From: Caldora sp965222765
GTDB taxonomy: Bacteria; Cyanobacteriota; Cyanobacteriia; Cyanobacteriales; Coleofasciculaceae
Length of the DNA: 64,000 bases
Assembly (NCBI GenBank): GCA_965222765.1
Contig: CBDCVG010000042.1
Span: forward strand, 1 to 64,000
Direction of reading: 5' to 3'
The position numbers were made by a program, and so were the translations under genes. Below, piece after piece: positions 26,608 through 35,820 of the stretch. Under the pieces are notes generated by a model, which was given only the letters and a program-made list of their open reading frames with translations, was not told the DNA's origin and did not search any database. Within the stretch, counting starts at the first letter, position 1. Each line of letters opens with the position of its first letter.

Positions 26608-27921
26608 TCAACTCCCACAGGGAGCTAAAACGCGATCGCATTTTGGTTTGCTAGCTTCTTGACAAAACTGCTGTCTGGGAAGTTCGATGATAAACTCTGT
26701 CCCTTGATTTAATGCAGAAATACAGGTTAACGTGCCTCTATGCTTTTCCTCTACTATCTGACGAGAGATAGCCAATCCTAATCCTGTACCTTTACCTACT
26801 GGTTTAGTAGTAAATAAGTAGTCAAATACCTGCTCCCTAATTTCAGGAGACATACCAAAGCCGTTATCTTTGATGCGAATGGTTACCCAATCATTATCGG
26901 CAGAAGCTTCAGTTTGAATGGTAATAGTATAACGATTTCTCTTGATTTCCTCCCAGGAACACTCCTGACTCAAGTCATCAAGGGCATCAATCGCATTGGC
27001 AATGATATTTAAAAATACTTGGTTGAGTTGTCCAGGGTAACAATCGACCAACGGTAAGGAACCATATTCTTTAATAATCTCAATACCAGGGCAGCTTTTT
27101 CTTGCCTTGAGTCGATATTGCAAAATCAGTAGTGTACTTTCGAGTCCTTCGTGGATATTAAAAGCTACTGAGTGGGCAGTATCCCCTCGGGAAAAATTCC
27201 GCAGGGACTTGCTAAGATTAATAATGCGTTCAGTACCTGTTTTCATTGATGAGATTACTTGAGGCAGGTCTGAAACTAGGTAATCTAATTCAATTTCTTT
27301 GAGGGTTGATTCTATTTCTTGTCCAGGCTCAGGAAAGTGTTGCTGATAGAGATTCAACAACCGGAGCATGTCTTGGATGTATTCTGAGGCAAAATCAATA
27401 TTGCTAGCAATAAAGCCCACTGGGTTGTTAATTTCGTGAGCAACACTGGCTACTAATTGACCGATGGCAGACATTTTTTCACTCTGAATCAGTTGAGCTT
27501 GCATATCTTGCAGCTGATTCAGAGTTTCTCTTGTTTGCTGGACAAAGTTCAGGGTTTTTTTGATAGTAATTTCTAAATCATCAAAATCTATGGGCTTAGT
27601 TAGGAAGTCAAAAGCACCAAGATTCATCGCCGTTCTGATATTTTTGAGATCGCTATATGCTGACACCACTACTGCCTTGATATTTTGGTCTATATCTTGC
27701 AACTTACTCAGTAAGGTGAGACCATCCATATCTGGCATATTGATATCAGTCACTACCATATCTATTTTTGTCTCTGATTGGAGTTTTTTCAGAGCATCTT
27801 GACCATTGGAAGCAAACACTAACTGAAATTCATTAGCGCGGATATTTTTTCGTAATCGTAATTTAATTAAACGCTCTAACTCTAACTCATCATCGACTAC
27901 TAGTATTTTAGCTGCTGGCAT
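26608..27921 (-). CDS. Response regulator-histidine kinase hybrid
   Basis: The 437-residue protein has a receiver domain first (about residues 5-120: LVVDDE, phosphoacceptor Asp in VVTDINMPDMDG, Lys in FLTKP), a coiled linker, a HisKA-like segment (VASVAHEINNPVGFIASNI, H-box His) and an HATPase_c domain (IANAIDAL, IRIKDNGFGM, GKGTGLGLAISRQI). It is soluble, with no membrane segment. Receiver-first kinases typically relay a signal from another kinase; the adjacent giant sensor kinase, encoded just upstream on the same strand, is a plausible partner. Confidence 0.92.
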   Translation of the reverse strand: MPAAKILVVDDELELERLIKLRLRKNIRANEFQLVFASNGQDALKKLQSETKIDMVVTDINMPDMDGLTLLSKLQDIDQNIKAVVVSAYSDLKNIRTAMNLGAFDFLTKPIDFDDLEITIKKTLNFVQQTRETLNQLQDMQAQLIQSEKMSAIGQLVASVAHEINNPVGFIASNIDFASEYIQDMLRLLNLYQQHFPEPGQEIESTLKEIELDYLVSDLPQVISSMKTGTERIINLSKSLRNFSRGDTAHSVAFNIHEGLESTLLILQYRLKARKSCPGIEIIKEYGSLPLVDCYPGQLNQVFLNIIANAIDALDDLSQECSWEEIKRNRYTITIQTEASADNDWVTIRIKDNGFGMSPEIREQVFDYLFTTKPVGKGTGLGLAISRQIVEEKHRGTLTCISALNQGTEFIIELPRQQFCQEASKPKCDRVLAPCGS

Positions 27922-28186
27922 ACTTTACTCCTGGGACTATCTCCCCTTTGACATAATAAATTTAGTGACTTATTTTAGTTACAACACCCCAATTGTAGAA
28001 CATTATTTTACTCTTCAATTTAAGAAGATGGAGAATAATTAAGCTTATCAACAAACTCAAGTCTTAATTATGAAAAAATCATAAAGAAATCATTTTTTCA
28101 GATGAAGAATTGATAAAAAATCACATTAATAAGTTTTAACATTGACCCTAAAAAAATAGACATACTCAAATATTATCTCTAAAAAT

Positions 28187-31100
28187 TCAACCATGATTTA
28201 ACAAATTAATCGTGAATTCCGTATATACTCCTGGTTCACTAGCAACTTTGAGAGTGCCTCCATGTTGCTCAACAATGATGTCATGGGTAAGAGATAATCC
28301 CAAGCCAGTTCCTTCTCCAGTTGGCTTAGTTGAAAAAAAAGGATGAAAAATTTTCTCCTGCAGTTCTGCTTCTATGCCTAAGCCATTGTCGCGAAGACAG
28401 ATTTCTACTGTTTCTTCTAGCTGCCTCGTTCTGACAGAAAGTAAAGGATTAAAAGCTGCACCTATAGCTTTTTGCTTGGTGTCCAGGGCATATTGGGCAT
28501 TATCGAGTAGATTAATCAAAGCACGACTAATATCTTGACTCACCAACTCCACCGGTTGAAGTTTCTGATCATAGTCAGTTTCGATGGTAATGTTAAAACT
28601 GGGTTCCCGGGCACGCTTACTGTGATACACTAACCCTATCGATTGAGCCAATAAAGTATTAAGGTTCGTCAGTTCTTTTTTTCTGCTTTCATGTCGCGCA
28701 TGCATGAGCATATTCTGAATAGTATCCTCAATCCGTTGACTGTGCTCTGCAATGGAAGTAACATTTTCTTTGAGGTCAATTAATGTCTCTTGAAAATAAT
28801 CAACTGCTTCAGCATGCCAAGCTTTTGATTGCTCACCTAGTTCTGCTAGCAACTCCTCGGTTAACTCAACAGAACCAATGGCATAGTTGTTGACAAAATT
28901 GAGGGGATTGCGTAGCTCATGGGCAATACCGGCAGTTAAAGAACCAAGGGAAGCTAGTTTTTCTTGCACAATTATCTGCTTTTGAGCTGCTTTTAATTCT
29001 TCAGTCCTCTGTTCAACTTTCTCCTCTAAAGTGTAGGAATAGTTTTCTAATTGCTGGTTAGCTGCTTCCAAGTTGCTATAGAGTCGGGCATTTTCCAGGG
29101 AGATAGCTGCTTGGGAAGTAAGGAGCCTCAGAACTGCTAAGCGATTGCTGGAAAATGCTCCCTGAGCCAAATTATTTTCTAAGTAAAGGATACCTATTAG
29201 CTTACCTTGATTAATAATTGGGGTACACAATACACTTTGAGGTTGCCATTGCATAATGTAGGGGTCAGCGGCAAAGGTAGTCTGTGCGGTAGCATCATTA
29301 AGGACAACTGTTTCAGATGTGTGCCAAACGTAGTTGATGATGTTAATGGGAAGCTTATTAGTACTAGCAATTGTTGTAGAAGGTAGGCAGCACTCTTGAG
29401 CTTCAATACATTGAGCAGCAATGAGCAAATTCACCTCTTCTTTCCCTGACATAATTGGGGAAGGTAAGATAAGAGCACCTTTTTCAGCTCCTGCATTTTC
29501 CATCACTACCTTCATCAAGGTTAAGAGCAACTCCTCCAGGTGTATTTCTCCAGAAATGGCTTGAGAAGCTTTCATCACTGTTGCCAAGTCCAAAACAGCT
29601 GAACTACTTGAACTTCTGGAGGAGGTAACTTTTTGACGGGTAATCGAGTTAAGAGTCTCATTGGTGGAACCGTTCACTTCCTGGTTCAAGAGGGGAGTTA
29701 CTAATTGGGGATAGTGAGCTTCCAAATCCTCAACTTTAGCTTTGGCTTCCCAGTGAGCATAGCCATAGTAAGCATTTATTAAATAAGCTTGAGCCATTGT
29801 TTGTTTACCCCAAGCAAGGTAGAATTTAGCGGCGAGTTCGTTAGCAAGGGCTTCTTCCTGAATGTACTCATGGTCTTTGGCACCAGCAATAGCGAGGTCA
29901 TAATAGTCCATTGCCTCAATATTTTGACCAAGAACTCGATACCGCTCAGCTTCTACTAACTCAAACTTGTGCAAAAAATTCATTGGACAATGGTTTGCCC
30001 ATTGCTTCATCTGGTTCTGATTAGCTGCTATTGCCTCCAGAATTACTGTTTGCTCTGCTTTAGTAGCTTCCGGATAGATTGCCAGCTGGCTTAGAGAATA
30101 GTAGAAATAGAATACAGGAACCAATAGGGAACCAGTAACCCCATCTAAATACTGTTGAGCCATGTGAGCATTGGCAATGGCTTGAGAGTAATCTCCAAAG
30201 AGATAACAAAGAATCAGCTTATTGAAGTATAAATAGTAAAGTCCCGTGCGATCGCTGGCTGCTTGATGTACCGGTAACATCGCCTCCTCATCGTAGCTAT
30301 GTCCGATTAAACGGCAAGGGTTTGCCGATAAACCCTGCAAATTCAAGACAGCTTGTCGAAATAGCTCACTCCAACCCCAGGCTGTTGATTGGCATAGTTG
30401 GCGCATTAGCTTACTGTAAGCAGCCATCTCTGGTTCCAGAGTTTGTAGTTCCTTACCTAGACAATAGGAATGGTAGGAGTAAGCAAATGTTGCTAGAGCT
30501 GTAAATTCTAAATCTCCGGTTTCTAATCCACTAGAGTAAGCTTCTAACAAAGGCTTTAAAGTTTTCTTGACTGGTTCGTGCCAATGACTAATAAAGGTAT
30601 GAACCATCACTAATGTCCTACATTTGATCTCTTTGGCATTGAGCTTGTCGAGCAAACTCAGAGCAAGTTTGCCAAATTGATAACCAGTATCAATATCTCC
30701 TGCCATAGCACAGAGAATTAAACCGTAACTGGCATAGGCAAAAGCAGAAGCACCAGTATTGCCATCTTCCAGGGATAACTTAACCTGTTGGAAAACAATT
30801 AGGGGGTACAATGCCGGAACTGCAACATAGACAGCAGAGCTTAAAATCGGCATAATCCCCATTGCTGCCAACTTGTACGGTTGAGTCATTACCGGTAGTT
30901 GAGCTAAGTCCTCAATCTTAGTACCAACTAACTCCGTTTGTAGTTCCTGCAATCCCAGCTCAATATCTTCAGGATGAGGTTCTTGAGCCAAGCTTACTCC
31001 CAAAAGTTTCAAAACTGTTAATCCAGTTTCTACTGCTGCTAATTGTTGATGCTGTGCTATATCAGCTTGAAGCTTAACTTCATAGACTTTCACCTTGTCT

Positions 31101-32377
31101 AACAGGGTTTTGGCTTGTTGCAACACAGTATCAATCAATTGCTCCATGTGCTCAAACTCACCACTGAGATAGGCTGCCTCGGCTGCGGATTCATATAATG
31201 TTAATGTCAGTTGATACTGGTTATGCCAACTATCCGCTGCTAGTAATCCTATACCTACAGTTAAATACCCAATCGCAGCAGCAGAGGCAGTAGCAGCTTT
31301 AGCTTTATTTCCAGCTATCAGGTTCAACTGAGCTAATTGATTTCTTTCCCCAGGTGAAGTGATTAACTCCACTCCCAGATTCAACTGATTGACAATCTCA
31401 AAAATCTTGTCCTCAACAAGGCTTTCGCCTTGTAAGGCAGAGGGCAGGAGGCAGGAGGCAGAAGGGAAGAGTTCTTCATCAAAGTTCCTTGTAGAGTCTT
31501 TTTCAAGAACCTCTATAGGCAATATTGGTTCAGCTGGCTTAAAATTCCCTTCTGTTAGTGCAAACTCCTGTGCAGGAGTACGTGTGGGAACCTTCTGCCC
31601 TCTGCCCTCTGCCTTCTGCCTTCTTTTAAGTTCTGCTGATAGGGTATTGTTCAACAATAGTCGTCCAATTTGGAGATGGGTTGATTGCTTGTGCTGTTCG
31701 GGAATCAGGAAATAAGCTGCTTGTTGTACTCGATCATGTAAAAATCTGTAGGGAATTGGGCATTGGGAATTGGGCATTGGGAATTGGGGAGAGTCTTCCT
31801 CAGTTGTTACTGAATCTTTATTAGCTGGAAAAAACTTGTAAACTTCACTCTTGGGTAAAACTAACCCTTCTTCCAAGGCTTTCCACAAATCAGTCGCTGT
31901 TTCGGTTAGTGATTTTTCACTGATAATGGCTAGAGTTTCCAGCTCAAACTGGTTGCCAATACAAGCAGCTAGCTTCAACATCTCCTGAGTTGCCGCTGGC
32001 AGTTTTTGTAACTGCAATGCCATAAACTCTACGACATCATCGGTGCTAGCCATTGCCTTAACTTGAGCAATGTCACACTGCCAATAGCCTGCCTCAAAAT
32101 TAAAAGTAATCAATCCATCTTCATGAAGAGCTTTGAGGAATTGATTGGTAAAGAAGGGATTTCCTTGAGTTTTTTGATATACCAGTTCCGTTAGAGGTAA
32201 AGCCAGCTCAAAAGAGCAACTCAGGGTATCGGTAATGAGCTGGTTTAAATCAGTCTTTTGGAGAGGTTTGAGAGTAATAGTATGAATCAAGGCTTGCGCT
32301 CTGCCTTCGGGAGCATCGCATTTTTGTAATTTTGGAGTGGGAGCATCTTGCTCCCTTTGTGTAGCTCCAGGGAGCAA
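28187..32377 (-). CDS. Giant Ser/Thr kinase-ATPase-GAF-histidine kinase, C-terminal part
   Basis: This 1,396-codon frame continues the 32421-34106 kinase gene. It holds the end of the ATPase module, a long helical region with TPR-like repeats, a GAF domain (near residues 965-1120: AISGEIHLEELLLTLMKVVM), a coiled coil, and a histidine kinase (H-box GIAHELRNPLNFVNN, DNAQYAL, LRDNGLGI, GEGTGLGLSLTHDI). The ORF's nominal TTG start at 32377 lies in an inserted palindrome and is probably not real. A second in-frame insertion at about 31420-31625 is flanked by GGCAGAGGGCAGG-type inverted repeats. In cyanobacteria such multi-domain kinases link Ser/Thr and two-component signalling. Confidence 0.8.
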   Translation of the reverse strand: MLPGATQREQDAPTPKLQKCDAPEGRAQALIHTITLKPLQKTDLNQLITDTLSCSFELALPLTELVYQKTQGNPFFTNQFLKALHEDGLITFNFEAGYWQCDIAQVKAMASTDDVVEFMALQLQKLPAATQEMLKLAACIGNQFELETLAIISEKSLTETATDLWKALEEGLVLPKSEVYKFFPANKDSVTTEEDSPQFPMPNSQCPIPYRFLHDRVQQAAYFLIPEQHKQSTHLQIGRLLLNNTLSAELKRRQKAEGRGQKVPTRTPAQEFALTEGNFKPAEPILPIEVLEKDSTRNFDEELFPSASCLLPSALQGESLVEDKIFEIVNQLNLGVELITSPGERNQLAQLNLIAGNKAKAATASAAAIGYLTVGIGLLAADSWHNQYQLTLTLYESAAEAAYLSGEFEHMEQLIDTVLQQAKTLLDKVKVYEVKLQADIAQHQQLAAVETGLTVLKLLGVSLAQEPHPEDIELGLQELQTELVGTKIEDLAQLPVMTQPYKLAAMGIMPILSSAVYVAVPALYPLIVFQQVKLSLEDGNTGASAFAYASYGLILCAMAGDIDTGYQFGKLALSLLDKLNAKEIKCRTLVMVHTFISHWHEPVKKTLKPLLEAYSSGLETGDLEFTALATFAYSYHSYCLGKELQTLEPEMAAYSKLMRQLCQSTAWGWSELFRQAVLNLQGLSANPCRLIGHSYDEEAMLPVHQAASDRTGLYYLYFNKLILCYLFGDYSQAIANAHMAQQYLDGVTGSLLVPVFYFYYSLSQLAIYPEATKAEQTVILEAIAANQNQMKQWANHCPMNFLHKFELVEAERYRVLGQNIEAMDYYDLAIAGAKDHEYIQEEALANELAAKFYLAWGKQTMAQAYLINAYYGYAHWEAKAKVEDLEAHYPQLVTPLLNQEVNGSTNETLNSITRQKVTSSRSSSSSAVLDLATVMKASQAISGEIHLEELLLTLMKVVMENAGAEKGALILPSPIMSGKEEVNLLIAAQCIEAQECCLPSTTIASTNKLPINIINYVWHTSETVVLNDATAQTTFAADPYIMQWQPQSVLCTPIINQGKLIGILYLENNLAQGAFSSNRLAVLRLLTSQAAISLENARLYSNLEAANQQLENYSYTLEEKVEQRTEELKAAQKQIIVQEKLASLGSLTAGIAHELRNPLNFVNNYAIGSVELTEELLAELGEQSKAWHAEAVDYFQETLIDLKENVTSIAEHSQRIEDTIQNMLMHARHESRKKELTNLNTLLAQSIGLVYHSKRAREPSFNITIETDYDQKLQPVELVSQDISRALINLLDNAQYALDTKQKAIGAAFNPLLSVRTRQLEETVEICLRDNGLGIEAELQEKIFHPFFSTKPTGEGTGLGLSLTHDIIVEQHGGTLKVASEPGVYTEFTINLLNHG
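31420..31625. repeat. In-frame insertion bounded by GGCAGRRGGCAG inverted repeats
   Basis: The left edge carries GGCAGAGGGCAGGAGGCAGG and the right edge carries its approximate complement (CTGCCCTCTGCCTTCTGCC). The insert adds about 65 residues between the LLLNNT and EDKIFEIVNQLN segments that are contiguous in typical homologues, without breaking the frame. Confidence 0.5.
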
Positions 32378-32389
32378 GATGCTCCCACT
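32336..32389. repeat. Hairpin element inside the giant kinase gene
   Basis: AGTGGGAGCATCTTGCTCCC and its perfect 20-base inverted copy are separated by 14 bases. Outside this pair a looser GGGAGCATC...GATGCTCCC pair (about 32309-32420) nests around it. The whole block looks like a small palindromic element inserted in the coding sequence next to the heptamer tract. Confidence 0.7.
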
Positions 32390-32420
32390 ACTATTGTTTT
32401 TGCAACTTTGGGATGCTCCC

Positions 32421-34106
32421 CTATCTTCTGCCTCCTGCCTCCTGCCTTCTGCCTCCTGCCTCCTGCCTCCTGCCTCCTGCCTCCTGCCTCCTGCCTCCTG
32501 CCTTCTGCCTCCTGCCTCCTGCCTCCTGCCTTCTGCCTCCCTGCCTTCTGCCTCCTGCCTTCTTGATTTCCTCTAAAGTCAGCATCAACGGATGCGCTCG
32601 GGAAACTTCATTATCCCGATAGGCTCCAATGAGTAATAGATAGTGAGTATCTGTCTCACTCATTAATAATTGCATTAACTGTAAAGATGCGGAGTCTGCC
32701 CATTGTAAATCATCCAAAAAGATGACTAAAGGATGCTCAACACTAGTAAAAACTCGAATAAATTTTTGGAAGAGTACATTGAAGCGATTTTGAGCAGCAG
32801 CTGAGGAAAGTTCTGAAACTGGTGGCTGTTTACCAATTAGCAGTTGAACTTCAGGAATGATATCAATAATTACCTGACCATTCTCACCCACCGCCAAGAG
32901 AATTTTCGTTTTCCACTGCTGGATTTGATCATCAGTTTCAGTGAGTAATTGCTCCATCAAATTCCGAAAGGCTTGCACCAAAGCCGAAAAGGGAATATTG
33001 TGGTGCAATTGGTCAAATTTACCTCGAATAAAGTATCCTCGTTGTTGTACGATAGGTTTGTGAACTTCATTAACGACAGCGGTTTTGCCAATACCAGAGA
33101 ACCCTGCCACTAACAGCATTTCGTGACTACCAGCACTTACTCTACGAAAAGCAGCTAGGAGGGTTGCCACTTCCGTTTCCCTACCATAGAGTTTTTCAGG
33201 AATCACAAAGCGATCGCCAATATCCCGGCTACCCAACTCAAAAGCTGGTATCCTCTTTAATGTTTCCCACTGGTGTAAACATTTTTCTAGGTCATATTTC
33301 AATCCCAAAGCACTCTGATAGCGTTCTTCTGCTGTCTTTGCCATCAACTTCATGACAATCTTGTTCACCATCACACCAATGGCAGGATTTAGTTCAACAG
33401 GAGGAGTAGGTTTCTTAGCAAGATGACAATGCACTAACTCCATCCGGTCTGTAGACTGGAAAGGAAGCCGTCCAGTTAGCAGTTCGTAAAAGGTAACCCC
33501 CAAAGAGTAGAAATCTGTGCGGTAGTCGATACCCCGATTCATGCGCCCTGTTTGTTCTGGGGATATGTAACCTAGTGTGCCTTCCAAGACATTAGGGTTG
33601 TGAATTTCTTGGTTCTCTCTGGGTAAGAAGGAAGCAAGGCTAAAATCAATTAGTTTTACCTGAAGGGTTGAGGGATTAATCAGGATATTAGAAGGCTTGA
33701 GGTCTTTATGTATAATTCGGTAGGAGTACAGTCCTTGCAGAATTTCGGTGATCTCAATCGCAACTAACAGGAACTCAGATAGGCTCAATTGCGTCTTTTG
33801 GGTGTAGTCTTTGAGAGAGACGCTACCATCGTCTTCCATTACCAACACTAAACTATGGCGGTAGTTTAACAAAGCAATCGGTTGAACAATCCCAGGCAAG
33901 TTGAGATGTTTGGCAATGGTGTATTGGTGGCGAAACTGCACTAGTTCTTGAAAGCTGGGATACTCGTTCCTCAGCAGTTTGATGATTACTCTTTTTTGAT
34001 CATCAGAACGTTCTCCCCGATAAACTAGGGTTTTTGAACATTGATAAATTGGCTCAATAAAGCAATAGCCGGGAAGCTCGGCAATAGTGCTGTTCATCGC
34101 AAACAT
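32421..34106 (-). CDS. Giant Ser/Thr kinase-ATPase-GAF-histidine kinase, N-terminal part
   Basis: The frame encodes a Ser/Thr protein kinase domain (about residues 10-270: VIIKLLRNEYPS with the ATP Lys, catalytic HKDLKPSN, DFS in place of DFG, GTLGYISPEQTGRMN), then a STAND-like ATPase with Walker A GFSGIGKTAVV and Walker B-like LVIFLDDLQWAD. It ends in repeat-encoded GGRRQEA units and stops at 32421. The downstream frame (28187-32377) continues the protein but is one base out of phase, and the switch lies within the heptamer tract. Joined length would be about 1,970 residues. The start is taken as ATG 34106; ATG 34097 is an alternative. Confidence 0.8.
   Translation of the reverse strand: MFAMNSTIAELPGYCFIEPIYQCSKTLVYRGERSDDQKRVIIKLLRNEYPSFQELVQFRHQYTIAKHLNLPGIVQPIALLNYRHSLVLVMEDDGSVSLKDYTQKTQLSLSEFLLVAIEITEILQGLYSYRIIHKDLKPSNILINPSTLQVKLIDFSLASFLPRENQEIHNPNVLEGTLGYISPEQTGRMNRGIDYRTDFYSLGVTFYELLTGRLPFQSTDRMELVHCHLAKKPTPPVELNPAIGVMVNKIVMKLMAKTAEERYQSALGLKYDLEKCLHQWETLKRIPAFELGSRDIGDRFVIPEKLYGRETEVATLLAAFRRVSAGSHEMLLVAGFSGIGKTAVVNEVHKPIVQQRGYFIRGKFDQLHHNIPFSALVQAFRNLMEQLLTETDDQIQQWKTKILLAVGENGQVIIDIIPEVQLLIGKQPPVSELSSAAAQNRFNVLFQKFIRVFTSVEHPLVIFLDDLQWADSASLQLMQLLMSETDTHYLLLIGAYRDNEVSRAHPLMLTLEEIKKAGGRRQGGRRQEAGGRRQKAGGRRQEAGGRRQEAGGRRQEAGGRR
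32428..32561. repeat. Intragenic heptamer tract, 19 units of CTGCCTC/CTGCCTT
   Basis: Counting unit by unit gives 19 heptamers, with a single extra C between units 16 and 17 (at about 32540). Because 7 is not a multiple of 3, every unit gained or lost shifts the frame. On the coding strand all three phases read as open GGRRQEA-like peptide through the tract. In the sequence as given, the upstream and downstream kinase frames differ by +1. Confidence 0.9.
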
Positions 34107-34127
34107 CGGTGAGGATTTTTGTAGCAA

Positions 34128-34746
34128 GTTGTTTAGGAGCGTTCCGTCATTTAAGGAGCGTCAAAAAAAGGTAATTAATGCAGCGCAGCAGAAATTGCTG
34201 CGTAGTTCTGTCGCAGACTAAAAAGTAGATACGATAACCCTTACAATCTTTTGCCTTGTTGCATTACAGACTTGCTAAGTCTAAGGAACATCCTTTGCCA
34301 ACACTTTATTAGTGTGAGCAACCTTCAGGAATCTTACTGAAGTTCCCCTACTGGTTCACTTGCTGCTGAGGGGGAATTGCTAGCAGCAGGGATTGCCTTC
34401 TTTACCAAACGTTACACCCTAAGCGTAGTTATGCCGAAGGCTTTGCTCCACCAGCTGGCGCTGATGGCAGTATGTCCTACACTGTCATACAGTTTAACTT
34501 ACCGTTCTCAAGATGCAAGTAATCCAAATCATCCCGCGCTTGCAAGGCTGAGGTTAAACATGGGTATTGGTTTTGAAGGATGCCTCCATTTCAAATGTTC
34601 TAACCAAATTATGGGCGATTTCATTCAAAGACCCTTGGGCATGGTTATACAGCGCTGTATCCATCTCAACAAATACTTGCAAAATAAAGTCATAACGAGT
34701 ATGATTTATCTACAAGCAGTTCGGACAGGAGGCAGCAAATTACCCT
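34128..34746. other. Spacer without recognisable gene
   Basis: About 600 bases separate the kinase gene from srx. A + strand ORF exists here but its composition is unconvincing and I recognise no family. No clear terminator or repeat stands out. It must hold the promoters of both the kinase gene (leftward) and srx (rightward). Confidence 0.5.
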
Positions 34747-35010
34747 ATGGTAGAGGTTAAAGAACTTCCCCTAGCACAAATTCATCGTCCCCTGCCAAGA
34801 GTCAATGACTCAAGCAAGGTGAAGGCTCTCATGGAGTCAATCGCTCAAGAGGGGTTGCACGAACCTATTGATGTGCTAGAAGTAGACGGAAAATACTACG
34901 GTTTTTCCGGTTGCCACCGTTACGAAGCGCATCAACGCCTAGGAAAGGAAACAATTAAGTGTCGAGTGCGCCGCGCTACTCCCTCAGTCTTACAAAGGCA
35001 CTTAGCTTAA
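34747..35010 (+). CDS. srx: Sulfiredoxin
   Basis: The 87-residue protein begins VKELPLAQIHRPLPRVND and contains YGFSGCHRYEAHQRLG, the signature with the catalytic Cys (GCHR) used to reduce cysteine sulfinic acid in 2-Cys peroxiredoxins with ATP and thiols. Length and motif match cyanobacterial Srx. The next gene, dps, lies 109 bases downstream on the same strand, so the two may respond together to peroxide. Confidence 0.92.
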   Translation: MVEVKELPLAQIHRPLPRVNDSSKVKALMESIAQEGLHEPIDVLEVDGKYYGFSGCHRYEAHQRLGKETIKCRVRRATPSVLQRHLA

Positions 35011-35119
35011 GAGTTATCTAGCTTTCAGCTACACTGATGCCGTAGAGCTGAGTTGTAAACCTCAAGTCCTTGCTGGGTAACGGTTTGAAAATTTTTTGAG
35101 AAATACTAAGGAAACAATT

Positions 35120-35608
35120 ATGGCAACTGCAAACAAAATCGCCCCCGTCAATATTGGTATCGAAGAAAAAGATCGTAAAGAGATAGTCGAAGGACTTTCT
35201 CGCCTGTTAGCTGATACCTACACCCTTTACCTCAAGACTCACTACTTCCACTGGAATGTTACAGGACCGCTGTTCAACTCCCTGCATCTGATGTTTGAAC
35301 AACAGTATAATGAGTTGGCTTTAGCAGTGGATGCTATTGCCGAGCGGATTCGTACCTTAGGTTATCCTGCTCCTGGCAGCTACAGTCAGTATGCAGAATT
35401 AACCTCAATTGAAGAAACTCGGGATCTTCCTGAAGCGGAAGAAATGGTTCGCCTACTAGTAGAAGGTAACGAAGCTGTTGTCAGAACAGCACGGTTGGTT
35501 TTCCCAACTGCAGACTCTGCTAATGATGAGTCTACTGCTGATTTGTTAACTCAACGGATGAGCATACATGAGAAAACTGCCTGGATGCTGCGAAGTATGT
35601 TGAATTGA
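35120..35608 (+). CDS. dps: Dps-family DNA-binding ferritin-like protein
   Basis: The 162-residue four-helix protein has the Dps ferroxidase signature: LKTHYFHWNVTGPLFNSLHL followed by FEQQYNELALAVDAIAERIR, with the intersubunit His, Asp and Glu ligands present, and a C-terminal MSIHEKTAWMLRS. Dps dodecamers oxidise Fe(II) with H2O2 and store the mineral, protecting DNA. The start ATG at 35120 has AAGGA upstream; the frame extends to 35096 without support. Confidence 0.93.
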   Translation: MATANKIAPVNIGIEEKDRKEIVEGLSRLLADTYTLYLKTHYFHWNVTGPLFNSLHLMFEQQYNELALAVDAIAERIRTLGYPAPGSYSQYAELTSIEETRDLPEAEEMVRLLVEGNEAVVRTARLVFPTADSANDESTADLLTQRMSIHEKTAWMLRSMLN

Positions 35609-35661
35609 CATTATCAATTGATAATTGATAATTGATAATTGACAATGGACAATTGATAATT
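35609..35661. repeat. Heptamer tandem repeat (ATTGATA)
   Basis: Copies of AATTGAT or its variants directly follow the dps stop codon. The word is the same as in the array at 23773-23815. Confidence 0.75.
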
Positions 35662-35676
35662 CCCGATTAGCTAGTG

Positions 35677-35751
35677 AGGTTGGGTGGAACGAAGTGCAAC
35701 CCAACGGAATATGCGAAGAGTGTTGGGTTACGCTATCGCTTCACCCAACCT
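35677..35751. repeat. Inverted repeat AGGTTGGGTG / CACCCAACCT
   Basis: A 10-bp perfect inverted repeat (35677-35686 and 35742-35751) encloses more degenerate GTGCAACCCAAC and GTTGGGTTACGC words that also pair. It lies between dps and the convergent ggt gene. Confidence 0.6.
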
Positions 35752-35781
35752 ACCTATTACTTGTCACCCCTTCAGCGAAAA

Positions 35782-35818
35782 TACATTCTAAATTCTACAT
35801 TCTAAATTCTACATTCCC
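35782..35818. repeat. Tandem repeat of ACATTCTAAATTCT
   Basis: Two and a half copies of a 14-base unit, itself a double heptamer, end next to the ggt stop codon. Confidence 0.7.
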
Positions 35819-35820
35819 AA

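Noticed and set aside
32337..32622. Plus-strand ORFs of PPASCLL repeats
   Set aside because: They are translations of the heptamer tract, which is open in all frames; no start signal or family.
34377..34760. Plus-strand ORF of 127 codons before srx
   Set aside because: No recognisable domain, no ribosome site, and it overlaps the srx start; treated as spacer.
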